The notes beneath the pieces are model-generated. The model was not told where the DNA came from. It worked only from the letters and a program-made list of their open reading frames with translations, and ran no database searches. Positions 52,506 through 64,000 of a stretch of DNA of 64,000 bases are shown here, one piece after another. Location of the stretch: contig CM073591.1 of assembly GCA_037074705.1 (NCBI GenBank), forward strand, positions 73,762,532-73,826,531, in the 5' to 3' direction. Each line of letters starts with the position of its first letter. Within the stretch, counting starts at the first letter, position 1. Made by a program: the position numbers and the translations under genes. The DNA is from Zhengitettix transpicula (taxonomy: Eukaryota > Arthropoda > Insecta > Orthoptera > Tetrigidae).

Positions 52506-53298
52506 CTGCAAATAATGTAATAAAGTTAATGAAAGAACATGTTAGTAAAAAATGACATGTTAGATTATATTTGGACTATTAAGTTAAAGTAATGATTTGT
52601 CTCTGAAATACAGCACACATAATTTCAAGATTATTTGGTTAACTCGTTATTTACATAAATATAAGTTTAATAAAACAAAGCAACTGCTATTCAAGACTAA
52701 CAATGGTATGCACATTACATTTCATTTTGGTTTACTACAGAAAAACCACACTATAAATAAATTATGTGCAAATGTTAATTTCAGAATAACTAGTATGTTA
52801 AAGGTGTACTTTAAAGTGGAATGCCACATAAATAAAAGTTGGTTCAGATTGAAGATAAAAATAGTTGCAGTTACACACATTCGAGTATTAAAATTTAGGA
52901 TCATATGAACCCTCAGAAGCTAATCATTTAGCAGTCAGTTCCAGAATAGTCTGAATTGAGTTATGGACTCAACCACCTCACACATTGCACTAAAATTGCT
53001 AGCCATGGGGGTTTCCAAAAGAACAGCAATCATAGCCTCCACTAAAGTGTCCCAGACAAAAAAACTGCTGAACTACACAAATTTCTGTTCCCCCACACAA
53101 CAATAACGAGTCACCCGGCTAGAGTGTTTAATGGCTTCACCTCAGACCTTCCCGGGGCAAAACAGTAGTAACTAGTACTTCGTTTGTATGCCCCATGTGT
53201 AAGCTTGAAACTGACTGCAAAACATGCACAAAGCTCTGAATTCATCATAGGGTCCAAACAACTTTGAAAAATAATGCGTAATTTTTCAAAATCTTTAC

Positions 53299-53404
53299 CT
53301 GAACCACCCACACCAACAGTAGCTGCTCCAGCTCCAATAAATTTTGCAGCAGAGTCAATATCCCTGGTAAGTGCAGTGGTTTGGAAGTTTCGAACTGCTG
53401 GTAA
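53299..53404 (-). CDS. ATPsynC: Mitochondrial ATP synthase subunit c, coding exon 3 (cleavage site and first membrane helix)
   Basis: This exon holds 35 codons plus one base. It reads LPAVRNFQTTALTR, then DIDSAAKFIGAGAATVGV and GGSG. The mature protein of animal mitochondria starts at the DIDSAAKFIGAGAAT block, here residue 64 of the precursor. The Gly-rich stretch is the packing face of transmembrane helix 1 in the c-ring. The acceptor is GGTTTTAG and the donor GGTTCAG|GTAAAG, phase 1, which suits both downstream terminal exons equally: each starts with GT and completes a Gly codon. This is the last exon shared by the two predicted isoforms. Confidence 0.95.
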
Positions 53405-54379
53405 CTAAAACCAAAATTAACCATAACCTAATTATAACAATAACATTGTAGACAAAAAAAGGGGGGAATACTAAGATCAAGTAAATGATTGAAAAATAAA
53501 GTCTTATATTTCTGAGTCATAAGTTACCTTGAGACCCCCTTTAAAAAGAATTACAGATATACATAATCCATTACAATTCCTATGAGCCAAATAAACTACC
53601 CTCAAAAAAATTAAGGTGTTTACATAATCTGCTCACTAACACTTAAAGACTCTGAATGCCAGAAGTTAATCAGAAAAGATATTTTCTTCAAACCCATTAG
53701 ATGAACTGAGAAACATTTAAACAAATTGAGAATTTAAAATAGAACCAAATGTACTAAAACTGAATTAGAATATGTATTGGTTGAGATTGGACAAGATAAA
53801 GCTACTAAATCACATTACAAAATTCAACACTTAGGAAAATGGACAATTTCCAGAACATATCACAATTTGACATCATGAAACAATTTCATGAATTGACAGA
53901 ATTACACAGAAATAGTGAGACCCTATTTACAAATTTGATTATACTATAAAGGCTGTTGCATGAATGGGAGACCCAGATAGTCTAACAAGTTACATCTGGT
54001 ACTATGATCATGCCATTATGTTGGCAAAATTACTACTGCTCAGCTATATAATAACCAAGCATTGTTAATTTGCCAGAAATTGGTACCATAACAGACAGGA
54101 AATTTGTCCCAGGTTGCAAGATTATAAATTAAGCACACCATTTCAAAACCAGGACAGGAAATAGTAACATAGTGCATATTAACATTTAAAACTGCAGAAT
54201 TGCAATTAAGTTTAACCATGATTTAGAGAGAGTGAAAATTAAAAGCATGGAATACATAATATTTTAATGGTTTAATAAGAGTTAAATGTAACTTATAAAA
54301 TAAAGTATATTTACCATACCTTCTAGTGGCCTACAATAATGACCAATCTAGTTAAAAGTAAATAAGGATTTTAACTTAC

Positions 54380-54481
54380 CAGGCTAACAGGCTGCGCAGC
54401 AAGTGGACTTTGAAGTGGGCTATTGCTGTTCACAACTATACTGCTAATAGGTCGAATGTATGCTCGTGTCCCAGACACCAG
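54380..54481 (-). CDS. ATPsynC: Mitochondrial ATP synthase subunit c, coding exon 2 (presequence)
   Basis: This exon of 34 codons starts LVSGTRAYIRPISS and ends LAAQPVSL. It continues the cleavable presequence: Arg-containing, Ser/Ala/Gln-rich and without acidic residues. Acceptor TTGTTACAG and donor CTG|GTAAGTT are canonical, and both junctions are phase 0. Intron 2 (53405-54379, 975 bp) is AT-rich with no other recognisable feature. The residues are typical of insect subunit c presequences, which vary far more than the mature protein, so this exon contributes to import and not to the ring. Confidence 0.93.
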
Positions 54482-54548
54482 CTGTAACAATTTCGTATGA
54501 GCAACGAAACATTTCGTAACGTGAAATTAGTTCGTTTTCCGTACTTAC

Positions 54549-54593
54549 AGCGGATCTGGCAGCAGGGGCGATCAATCGGGCGCAGGCGAACAT
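54549..54593 (-). CDS. ATPsynC: Mitochondrial ATP synthase subunit c (lipid-binding protein), coding exon 1
   Basis: This exon encodes MFACARLIAPAARSA, the first 15 residues of the mitochondrial targeting presequence of F1Fo ATP synthase subunit c (ATP5G/ATP5MC, ATPsynC in flies). It has the usual character of such signals: basic and small residues and no acids. It ends ...GCT|GTAAGT, phase 0, and the following intron is only 67 bp (54482-54548). The start is the first ATG of the deduced transcript. Upstream, on the minus strand, a TTTTTAG at 54628-54634 may be the acceptor of a leader intron inside the 5' UTR. Confidence 0.93.
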
Positions 54594-54840
54594 CTTAGTA
54601 TTGGATTTTGGTTTGGTGGCTTAAGACCTAAAAACATTAAATTAACTTCATGAAGCCGGAACTACTAGTGTAAAATTTAATTTCTTACGCCCATATAAAT
54701 AACGAGATTTTAAAGTAATTTTGCACACAAACTCCAAAGTTTAACTGAAATTACAAATACAATCAAATTAAATAAAACTGTGACCCTCCTGCCGGCCCCT
54801 AAAATGGCGACTAGCCATTTAATTTAAAGAAAATTTAGTT
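54594..54840 (-). promoter_or_regulatory. 5' UTR and probable promoter of the ATP synthase subunit c gene
   Basis: Upstream of the ATG at 54593, a plausible 5' UTR intron runs from a GGGC|GTAAGA donor at 54688 to the TTTTTAG acceptor near 54628. Further upstream, at 54775-54820, is a short GC-rich block with CGCCATTTTAGGGGCC on the minus strand, containing an ATGGCG/CGCCAT core like YY1/Pho sites common in housekeeping promoters. The start of transcription is inferred, not seen. Confidence 0.35.
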
Positions 54841-57436
54841 ATAAACTTGTATTCCGTAAATTCCTCAAAACTATATCCAAATCTAAACTTTATTAGAACG
54901 ACAACTTCAATAAATCATTTAAGAACTGCTGATGTTACACCGAAACATGAAATATACAACGATTTTCTTACTCACTTCCAGGAGCACCCGAACTTACCAA
55001 GGTACAGAGACAAGGAGGAAGACCCGTCCTTGGGAACGTCGAAAACCTGAATGGCAGAGTAACGAAAATTCATTCGAAACCAGAGATATAAGTACTGCCA
55101 ACCGCTCTTTCGTTCAACACGACAACCACCTTTTCGATTACGTTGGCCAAGACTCGTTTATCGACCATCCGTTTTTAGCCATTGACATTTTGGAGTATAG
55201 TTTACAAATCTATATTTTTGAAAATTAACTAAGTCTTAATTGAAAATAAATATGCTCTAAATATTTTCTTCTGATTATTGGCAATTATCAGTTTCTATTA
55301 ATTATTCAAATGCGAAAAAAAGCCATCAATTTGACTCTGTTTCATGCATTGAAAATTTAGTATGGAAGACGTTATTTAGCTTACATAATCAGTTAAGTTT
55401 TGAGTACTAAAACGTGTACTAAACAGAACTAATACATACTACAGTACAGTATTATACTTTGGGGAAAAATTAAATTTTTTGAAATCTATCTATTGTACTT
55501 TTTATTTGTCCTGCGTTCAAAGATAATTTTAGTAATGTTCATATTTGATTTGGACAAAATAATATTCCAAGTAATTTTAATTAAATGAAAGCTCTCTTAG
55601 TGTTAATCACTTTAAATTGTATATCTGGTCTCTGAAATTTTATTTTGCAAAGTCTCTAATATTGAAGTTCAGTGGTTCAACGTTAACTAAATTGTTATTT
55701 AATATTACAGTTAGTTTATATATGTATAATGTATCTAACTGTTCTTTGAAAATGGCATTGTTCTCAGTTAACTCAAAATTGCTTAAGTTATTTCAGATTG
55801 TTTAACCATAAATAGAGGCAAGAATATCATCTAAGAATAATCGAAAAACTAGTTCTGTTTTAGTATGTTACTGGCTTATCAGTATGTGTTTTTCAATTGG
55901 CAAGAGATGGTGTAAAGAATTATGGTGTTAAATGATGTGCTAGAATTGTGTTTTTGAAGTTGCAGACTTTATATAACATTTATTATAATTCTGAATGTTT
56001 TTGTATATACCTGAACAAATACAAGTTGCCGTACAGAATAGCATAGTTGTACACATTATAACCTGAATCTAGAATCATAAGTACCCTGACTGTAATAGAG
56101 TTTAAAATCACTTTTGGTAATCTCTAACATGTTGAATAATTTGACAAACTAAAAGAAACACTAGTTTCCTGATATGCATCACAGTTTTCTTCACAAATGT
56201 CACATAAATAAAGTAGTGAAATTTCCAGTAAATAATATTCAAGAACTCTATTACACTATTGTGTTATAAATTTATTACTTCTGTGTGTGCAAAATATTAA
56301 TATATATTTAAACCACTCAAATTGACAGCCTGCAGAATATGAAAAATAGAATAATTATTTTCCCATACATCCTAATGAGAAATAAAGCTTCAATGATGTG
56401 GAAATAGTGATGAATTTTACATTATACTTATTATTATCAACTCAATTTTACAGAAAGAAAATTAAATATATTTGAAGTAGGTTTTTATTACCGTAGAATG
56501 GCTAAAATTAAGTCAGTCTAAGAAAACATTACTGAAATTTTAAGTTAAGGCTTTGCTTCCACATAATTAGTTTATAGCCACAGACACATTGTGTGTAAAA
56601 TATGTTGAATTAACTGTGTAGTCTGTATAACAAGAATTCTTCTTAATGGTGAAAAAAATATGATGGAATAAAATCTTCCCTGGCTTCTAACCAAATAAAA
56701 AGATGTATCCTTTGTGTTTCGATGAAGTTTACCATGCTAGAAGTTGACGACAGTGAACATCATCATGCAAACATCTTTTCACTTGGTTAGAAGCCCAAGA
56801 ACATTTTATTCATTCCTCATTATAAATAAGATGGTTGTAAAGCATTTCAAGCTGACTATGAGCCTCATTCTTCCCTTCATTGTGTTGCTTTCCTTCCATC
56901 CAATCGTTATCAGAAATCATCTGGGTTACATTTCATAACTCATTATCACCATTACCTTTCCCCTCACTGCTGTTTTAGATTTATTATATATTCACTGTGC
57001 CCCTGATTCTGGTAATGATTGTGTTTGATGCAACCGTTATATCATACATAATAAATGTCAATATAGATCTTTTTCTAGAGTTTGGTCAAATAAATTAAGT
57101 TTATGTTTACATGAGTGTTCAGACACTAGTTCTGAATGCTCCTCTTTTCTCCAAAAACGAACAGTTTTCTGCTGTTAGAAATAGGAGAATTTCTACTTTC
57201 TTTAGTTTACTTAACATTGCTTAGTTCCTGGGAGTCATTCTTAAAGCTCTTGCAATGTTGGCGATAACAAGGTTTACAGAAACATGTGATATCTGTTTTA
57301 CCACTTAATTTTGTCTTTTTATGTGGTGTTTCATTGTATATGTGGTTAATAAATCTGGGCCATTTTTACTCAAAAAACCTAAATCTATCTAGTATAGCCT
57401 TACTTTTTGTATATTTTTATATTTTTCTCTCTCCAC
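54841..57436. other. Intergenic DNA upstream of the ATP synthase subunit c gene
   Basis: AT-rich with no recognised gene. Two overlapping short plus-strand frames at 54847-55228 start close to the divergent promoter but show no domain or conserved composition and were not called. Confidence 0.5.
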
Positions 57437-57845
57437 TTCGGCCTGTTCTGTGAGGTGTATGTTCTGGAGTCACAGACCTTGGGCATACGGTAAGAGTTGT
57501 CCTCTATTCCCATTGGAATAGTCGGCCAGCTGCCTCCTAAACTGGTCGAGGCACGGAGAAGGGAATGCTGCGTCCCCACAGCAAACTCCTCTCCCGCTAT
57601 CGAAAGGGCATGGGACAAGTACCCAATGCCCCACCTACCTGATGCAGGTTTTTCCAGGGTTTGTCCTGCATTTCTTTAGGCGAATGCCAGGTAGGATTCT
57701 TAAAATATAGTCCGGGGGCCCTAGTTAACTCTTGGCTAACTTCCTCTAGTCTTCTGCACCCCCCCTTTCAAATACCATCCTATGCTATTAAAGGGGAGTT
57801 GCCACTATGTGGATTACCCTCATGTAGCCTGTTACCCTAAAAAAT
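57437..57845 (+). repeat. GC-rich interspersed repeat (family A), copy 4, 5'-truncated
   Basis: Starts within the unit at CGGCCTGTTCTGTGAGG and runs to CCTGTTACCCTAAAAAA. The 5' truncation with an intact A-rich 3' end fits target-primed retroposition. Followed by AATTCACTTCATG, which recurs after copy 5. Confidence 0.85.
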
Positions 57846-57856
57846 TCACTTCATGT

Positions 57857-58420
57857 CATATGAAAGGTCTGTGATGGCTATTCTCTTGCAGGCAGTACCT
57901 GCCAAGGATACTCTCTCGCAGGCAGAACCTTGTAGGAGAGACACGAAGGGGCTACCTTTGGGGAAGCCTTTTCCTCTCCGTTTTTGAACTAAGGTTCCCA
58001 CAAGCTGAGGCACATGGCCTGTTTTAAGAGGTGTATGTTCCAGGGTCACAGACCTTGTGCATATGGTAAGAGTTGTTCTCTGTTCCCATTGGAACAGTCA
58101 GCCAACTGCCTCCTAAACTGGTCGAGGCACGGAGAAGGGACTGCTGCGTCCCCACAGCAAACTCCTCTCCCGCTATCGGAAGGGCGTGGGACAAGTACCA
58201 AATGCCCGACCTAACTAATGCAGGTTTTTCTAGGGTTTTCCCTGCATTACTTTTAGGCAAATGCCAGGTAGGATCCTTAAACTATAGTCCGGGGGCCGTA
58301 GTTAACTTTTGGCTACCTTCCTCTACCCTTCCGCATCCCCCCTTTTAAATCCCTTCCTATGCTATTAAAGTGGAGTTGCCACCATGTGGATTACCCTCAT
58401 GTAGCCTGTTACCCTAAAAA
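57857..58420 (+). repeat. GC-rich interspersed repeat (family A), copy 5, longest
   Basis: Contains the fullest 5' part (CTCTCTCGCAGGCAGAACC, then GAGAGACACGAAGGGGCT) and ends CCTGTTACCCTAAAAAAAAT. It is flanked on both sides by A-rich TTCACTTCATG, which could be its target-site duplication created by insertion into the tail of copy 4, or the footprint of unequal crossover. Confidence 0.85.
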
Positions 58421-58431
58421 AAATTCACTTC

Positions 58432-61400
58432 ATGGTTCATCTTATTTTTACTCTGAATATAGAATACCCGATTAGTACTATTAATATAATGTTAGTATGC
58501 CATTCTCAACAAATTTTAAAACTATATTGGCTACCACAGTAACAAATTACAGACTGACGTGAACTATGACAATGCTTAATATTATGGTGGAAAAGAAATT
58601 AAACGAAACTAAATACTCTTATAAATCCAAATTGTTTGATCAAATACTGGAAAAAATTTAGAGAATAGTAAGCTAAGGTCAAAATAATATAAAAGAGATC
58701 AATGAATTATTTCACTAGAACGCTAATAACCATGGCAAATGAACTATGTAACATAACTGTCATACAAACATAGAAGAAGAGGCTGGAAACCAGTTATAAT
58801 GTCTGTAGCTGGCAAGAAGCTATGGAAAGAAAATCTAATAATGAGAAGGAAGATAGTTGTAATAAGTGCATAAATCTTTTCTTTACAGACTTTAAAACAT
58901 GGTATTGCACTTACAAAAAGAGAAACATTTAAGAAAGAAATGTTTATGTGAAATTTAATAGTGCAATAGACCTGCAAACTATAAACATATTGTCTAAAGG
59001 AAGAGAAAGTGGAAGATGTAGGCCATAGTATGCATTTGGAGAAGTAAATTGTTGGGTAATGAAATGACACTGCAGACCTTTCCATTACATTGCATAGTTC
59101 AAGTACTGTATTCTCTCATGAAACTTGTATAAGGCACAGGAAACCACAGCTGTATTACTGTCCAATATTTGTGAATTCCTACAAGATGGTCTCACAACGG
59201 CCGTCTTTAGACAGATTAACATGATATAAAATGGTTCTGACTTAAAAAAAACAACAGTATTGTATCATGGAACTAAATGTCCAATATATTGAAAAACCAT
59301 ACATAGATGTGCTTAGAAAAATATGCAAGAAAGTGACTGCAAATCATGGGGTAACTAAATACATAATATTTTTTAGACACTGTTTTGGGGGCAATGATGA
59401 ATGACTGTTAAAAATTGAAAGAGTATACTTATATAAGCTGTGATTTGCAGCTGCTATTGGAAGATAATTGAGATTAATAATGACACACACTTTGCAGGTT
59501 AAGTCAAATTTTAACCACAATTTCCACAGGAGAGGGTTAATATAAAATATTGAAAATGACCAAGACTGGTGTAAAATTCAAAACTTGCAGTCTGAGATGA
59601 TCAATGATACAATGCCAATTTAAGATCAACTCAGCCACTTCATAGTGGGTGTTAATTATAAAAATGACAAGATTGGTGTGATTTTATATAGTTCCACTAA
59701 GTTAATTGCTAGATGTGCCACTGCTATTGAAATTGAATATCAACCCTTAAGGATGAAAAATAATGTGTCCTAAATGATCAATTAATAATAGGTGAACCAT
59801 AATTTGGGGGTTGCCAAGTTAAATATTCACTATTACTGTTAAGCTTAAGTTTAGCCTCTATTGACGTGGGAGGTTAGAATAGGTGCAAAAAATATCCATA
59901 TTTTTTGGTGTAGCTCGTTTGAAGAGAAATATTCCAAATAACTTACAACTTTGAGAATTAATTCTTTGCCCTATGTAATAAAATTGGGATAAATAATAGC
60001 TGGACAACACCAGGCAATAAGGTAGTTTAAAAATGAAAATATTTTGGTGAATCATTGTTGCTGGATATATTGAGAAACTACTGTGATATTTCTGATATAA
60101 AATGTCATTTATCAGTATGTCTACCAAATGTTTAAACACATAAAATATAAACTTCTCTTGTATTCAATGTAAGGGAGGCTGAGAAGATAGGTCTGTAAAC
60201 CAAAAGAAAACCTGTAAAAAGCATAAAAGTTTTGAAGCCAATCAGAGGTGGACATGCGAGGCTGTCCTTAAATAAATAAACCTACTGTATTCATTCAATT
60301 AGCATCTGACTTAAGAGAAGATTTGTAACTTGCTCTAAATTTCTAGAGTAGCAGGAGAAATTGATAAGCGACTTGTGGTCTTTGACCAGAAAGAATTAGG
60401 GAGTCACTTTCTTGTTTAAAGTTAATTTTGTGTATAATCAAAATAGAATTCAAAATTTCTGGGAGATTAAGGCTAAGTTATAAAATTGCACCAGAAGATT
60501 TTTAACATGTTTCTTTTTCATTTTTAAGGAAAACAGGGATGAACACTACTCTTAATATTAGCACACTATGTTGAAATCCAAAACATCAGTTATTGATACA
60601 CAATTGAATAAAATTTTGGAAATTATCTTCTAATTTTGATGAACATCAACATTTTTTAATTTTTTTTGTTTGCTTCAAGTGAAATAATTTGTTTTTCATG
60701 TTCCAAAAATCCAGTAAATAATACAGATATTTTGTTTGCTGTTCAGTTTGGTTCCAATCTAAAAACAAATCCAGTAAAAGTGGACATTTTTTGGAATTAG
60801 GTCTGTTAGGTGGTAACCTCGTTTTAAGAAATAAGAATTTTGAATGAAATCTTATAATTAATCTTAATTTAAAGCTCTTATGTTACAATTAATCAATGTT
60901 ATTCATACTACACGAAGAGGAAAGAATCATCTTACGCCACGAAACCTTGTGTCGTTTATTAAAGGGAAAGTCCTCTCTATAGGTCCTCAATAAGACAAAA
61001 AAAATACAGATTTGTCAGTCGACCATTTATTTAAAAAAACTGGAGCTTTTGGTCTATTGTGGCCATACTCATCTGAACACATACTTTACCAAATAAAAAT
61101 CGGAATTTTTCCTCTTAGCTCTATTAGAGCTTGCTTGCTCTGATAGCATTTTTACGCGAAAAAAAATTACTACAAAATGTAAGACAAGTTTATTTAATTC
61201 TGACACATTTGTTTAAAATTTCAACCGGATACAAAAAATTGGAGTTTTCTGAAATAATTATGGAGACATAAAAATTTAAATGTCAAATTAATACACTTTT
61301 GTTATGCCACCCATACAATCTCAATTTAACTGAGCAGTTCTTGGCGATAAACTATACAGATTTGAGGAAAAATGTTACTGTTTTCATAATCTGGACCCTC

Positions 61401-64000
61401 TTTTGCGCCGGTAAATTTCATATGTGACACAGTTTATTGTTCAGTTCTTTCAGTCTACTCTCCGATTTTTACGATGGCGACTTCGAACAGAACTTGCTAT
61501 TGGATTTTTTCGAAATCTGTTCAAAATAGCTGTTGCATATGAAATATTAATTGAAAAATTAAAAACTATTGATGCAATATGCGAGACATTGTTTTTTTAA
61601 AAAAATAATAATCTCATATCCACGTTGAGAAAATGGGTTAAAATAAAATCAATATTCAAAAAATGAGGATGCTTCAGCTAACAATGCTCAAGTGGCCAAC
61701 GAGAAATTATTTTCGTTGCCCACGTTATGTCCCTACACTTTGGCATATGGACGAGCTTATGTTATACCACCGACTAAATCAGTGGAAGTTTATGAAGACA
61801 ACAATAAATCCATGTGTATTTATTTTTTATAATTACATTTAAAAATAGTAATTACTTAAGGAAAATAAGGACCCGATCATATTCCGACCATGGTTTACTG
61901 ACACTCAGATTTCCTCTCATTGCTGAAGTAAGTGCCGTGAGTTTTTCTCGCTTGTTTGGCTGTTGTAAAGGTATCCACAAAATTAGAGTGGATTAATCAG
62001 AAGGTTCGGAATCATGCAAATTTTGCTCATAACCACTGGATTGCCACCTTTAAAAGTTGTGAAAATAACAACATGCTGGAACTATGATCTTGAACTTCTC
62101 AGAGGGTAGATGGTTGCCTTATTTTTTAAAAAAATATCGTGAATTTAAAAAGCTAAAAGAAAAATCGAAGACTATCCTTGCTCCACAACGGAATTAGTTG
62201 TTATTGATTCTTTTTCTTCATTGAGGGTAGAAACTGAGTAGGGTATCATAAAATTTTTCTGTAACAAAAACATAAGGAACGACCTTGTTGCTTTTTGGAA
62301 GTTTGAGTGGGTAGCGATGTTCATTTCACCATTACCGAGGTGGTCACAGAAAGCTTTGTTTCTAATTACACCCTAGTAAAGAGTTAAAATTTTGAAGCTC
62401 TTCATTTGCTTAAAATCTAAATACTTCCTAAAATTGAAGGTTTCGTCATGCATTTTTGGCTTCTGAGTTCAGTTGTGTCGATCTAGGCTCTTCTTAGCAC
62501 CTGAAGAAAGGGAAAAGGATCACAAAAACGTTGTGTGGTATTTATATTATCACTTGTTTTGTCTGTATTTGGTTGTCTTTCTTATTATGCTACATAAAAA
62601 TTGAAAGATAATGATGATATGTAACTTAATTGCTGTCGTATTTACTAGTAAATGTTTTTTAAAATTATTTAGATAAACACAATTTCCTAACAGTTGACCA
62701 ATTGCTTTGATGGTTATCTTATTAATTGTCAGAGTACTTGAGGTACATTCTCAAAACTCCTTCCGGTTGCTACAAAACGTAGTGAAGCAGTTAGCCAGGG
62801 TTTCGCTGATATTGGCTCTCTTGACCGTATTCTCCTTTGGTTCTATTACAACGTAACTTTTCATGGGAACAATTGAAATGTACTTAGTTCATTCTGAGGT
62901 CATTTTTTTTGTAAATCTTATAGCTACAATTAGTTGACAAAACAGGCATTTGAAAAAAACATTTTCTACTACAACGTTTGTATTACCTTTTGAGCAAAAC
63001 TTACGTTCATCGTACAGTTTTTTTACAAGTGACAAATTACAGATAAACTGAGAGTCGTAAAATAAGAAAGAGATTCTTGATATAAATTAGATTAGTCGTT
63101 TTCTGAAGATCTGCGGAAAATGTCGATGGAATTAAAAATTTTTATATAACAAATTCCACTTCATATTTGCCCTATCTGAAATTAGTTTGGATTTTATCAC
63201 GTTAATTCCAGCAAAGTACATAAAACACCTACTTTGGTTATTACGACAATGTAGTTTATCTCTTAATGTTTTGCTTATTATCTTTGCGTTATTCTTAGTG
63301 TGTTTATTTTTAACAGTAACCACGTGGGTTGGAATTCGTTGTAATGTATTTAAGTACTTAACTGACTTGCCCTTTCTAATTCACCTCATTAAAGACAGAG
63401 ATCTTTCCAATATTACAAGTCAATGTCCGATATGATGTAACGCCTGCAGGCAACACTGCAAAAGTTCAAATCCTGGAGCCGGCTTGGTTATTATTTACAG
63501 ATAAACAAACTTTTATATTGCATTGTAAGTAAAATAGTGGTTTTCTTATTTCTATTCGAAATTCGGGTTTGATTACTTATTTCTATTGTCCAATTATCAT
63601 AGTTACACATTGTGTAGTACCTTATGATTTTTTATCTTCGTATGGGTTACCTTATTCAGAAAATTATGGACTTTAAATTCTATTATAATTTGCTTCTGAC
63701 ACTGAAAAATTATTCTATAGAAATGAATTTAAATTGGGTGTTTCCAAAATTATTAACATACATCAATATTTTAAAATATTGTATGAGTAATTAATGTATT
63801 CAACTTTTTTAACTCTAGTATGTTACGATTATCGTATGAAAATTACATATAATTATTCATATTGATGTTCCTGTTAAGAGGTTAGCCTTGGCTAAGAGAT
63901 TGCTTCATAATATTTTATTCAATTTAACGTATTTTGAATTAATATGAATAATTATGTCACAAATTTTAATTTGCATATATCTCAGTAATTAATGTTAATT
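58432..64000. other. Intergenic DNA at the right edge
   Basis: AT-rich, with only the decayed family B repeat at 62.5 kb recognised. No splice-bounded open frame with a known domain was seen on either strand. Confidence 0.5.
62455..62595 (+). repeat. GAAACGTT repeat (family B), copy 4, decayed
   Basis: Matches CTCTTCTTAGCACCTGAAGA, then AACGTTGTGTGGTATTTATA and a TGTCTGTATTTGGTTGTCTT end. The GAAA of the other copies is mutated to AAAA here. The 5' core is missing. Confidence 0.75.

Noticed and set aside
54847..55228. Overlapping plus-strand frames divergent from the ATP synthase gene
   Set aside because: No domain, biased only by local composition, and no splice support.
63430..63485. B-box-like AGTTCAAATCCTGG suggesting a tRNA gene
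   Set aside because: No matching A box or foldable acceptor stem on either strand.

Overview
This window is AT-rich, intron-dominated nuclear DNA from an animal, almost certainly an insect. The two genes I can recognise have insect-type proteins split by spliceosomal introns. The many tRNA-derived SINE heads, LINE tails and fold-back elements suit a large hemimetabolous genome such as a termite or cockroach; that lineage guess is inference. No bacterial operon, CRISPR array, rRNA or intact tRNA was seen.

Both genes lie on the minus strand. (1) An Fps/Fes/FER-type non-receptor tyrosine kinase (Drosophila Fps85D type) has its first two coding exons here: exon 1 at 45169-45381, inside a GC/CpG-rich island, and exon 2 at 24791-24964. 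They encode the start of the F-BAR domain and are separated by an intron of about 20.2 kb. The rest of the F-BAR domain, the SH2 domain and the kinase domain were not found, so intron 2 probably runs past position 1. (2) A complete nuclear gene for mitochondrial ATP synthase subunit c (54593 down to 51489) has three shared exons and two alternative terminal exons. Each terminal exon is in frame, has canonical splice sites and keeps the proton-carrying glutamate, so the gene can encode two 138-residue precursors whose mature rings would differ at 11 positions. This is the most interesting item in the window.

The remaining sequence is intron and intergenic DNA full of repeats. It holds five same-strand copies of a roughly 0.4-0.5 kb GC-rich repeat (26.9-27.9, 29.7-30.1 and 57.4-58.4 kb) and four copies of a repeat with a conserved CTGANGA...GAAACGTT block (7.5, 38.8, 40.0 and 62.5 kb). 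Three fold-back elements are present (9.9, 36.0 and 42.1 kb; the last has 82-bp arms with one mismatch). There is a decayed mariner/Tc1-like DDE transposase (42.4-42.8 kb), a decayed LINE reverse-transcriptase tail (46 kb), a short LINE-derived retroposon with a 9-bp target-site duplication (47.6-48.0 kb), tRNA-derived SINEs (3.3 and 12.1 kb, with weaker ones at 18.2 and 41.0 kb), tandem duplications and microsatellites.

Several otherwise unrelated repeats share a short block resembling the hammerhead-ribozyme core. Such motifs are known from Penelope-like retroelements, so this deserves a covariance-model test. Most short open frames in the window look like chance frames in AT-rich or repetitive DNA and are not annotated as genes.
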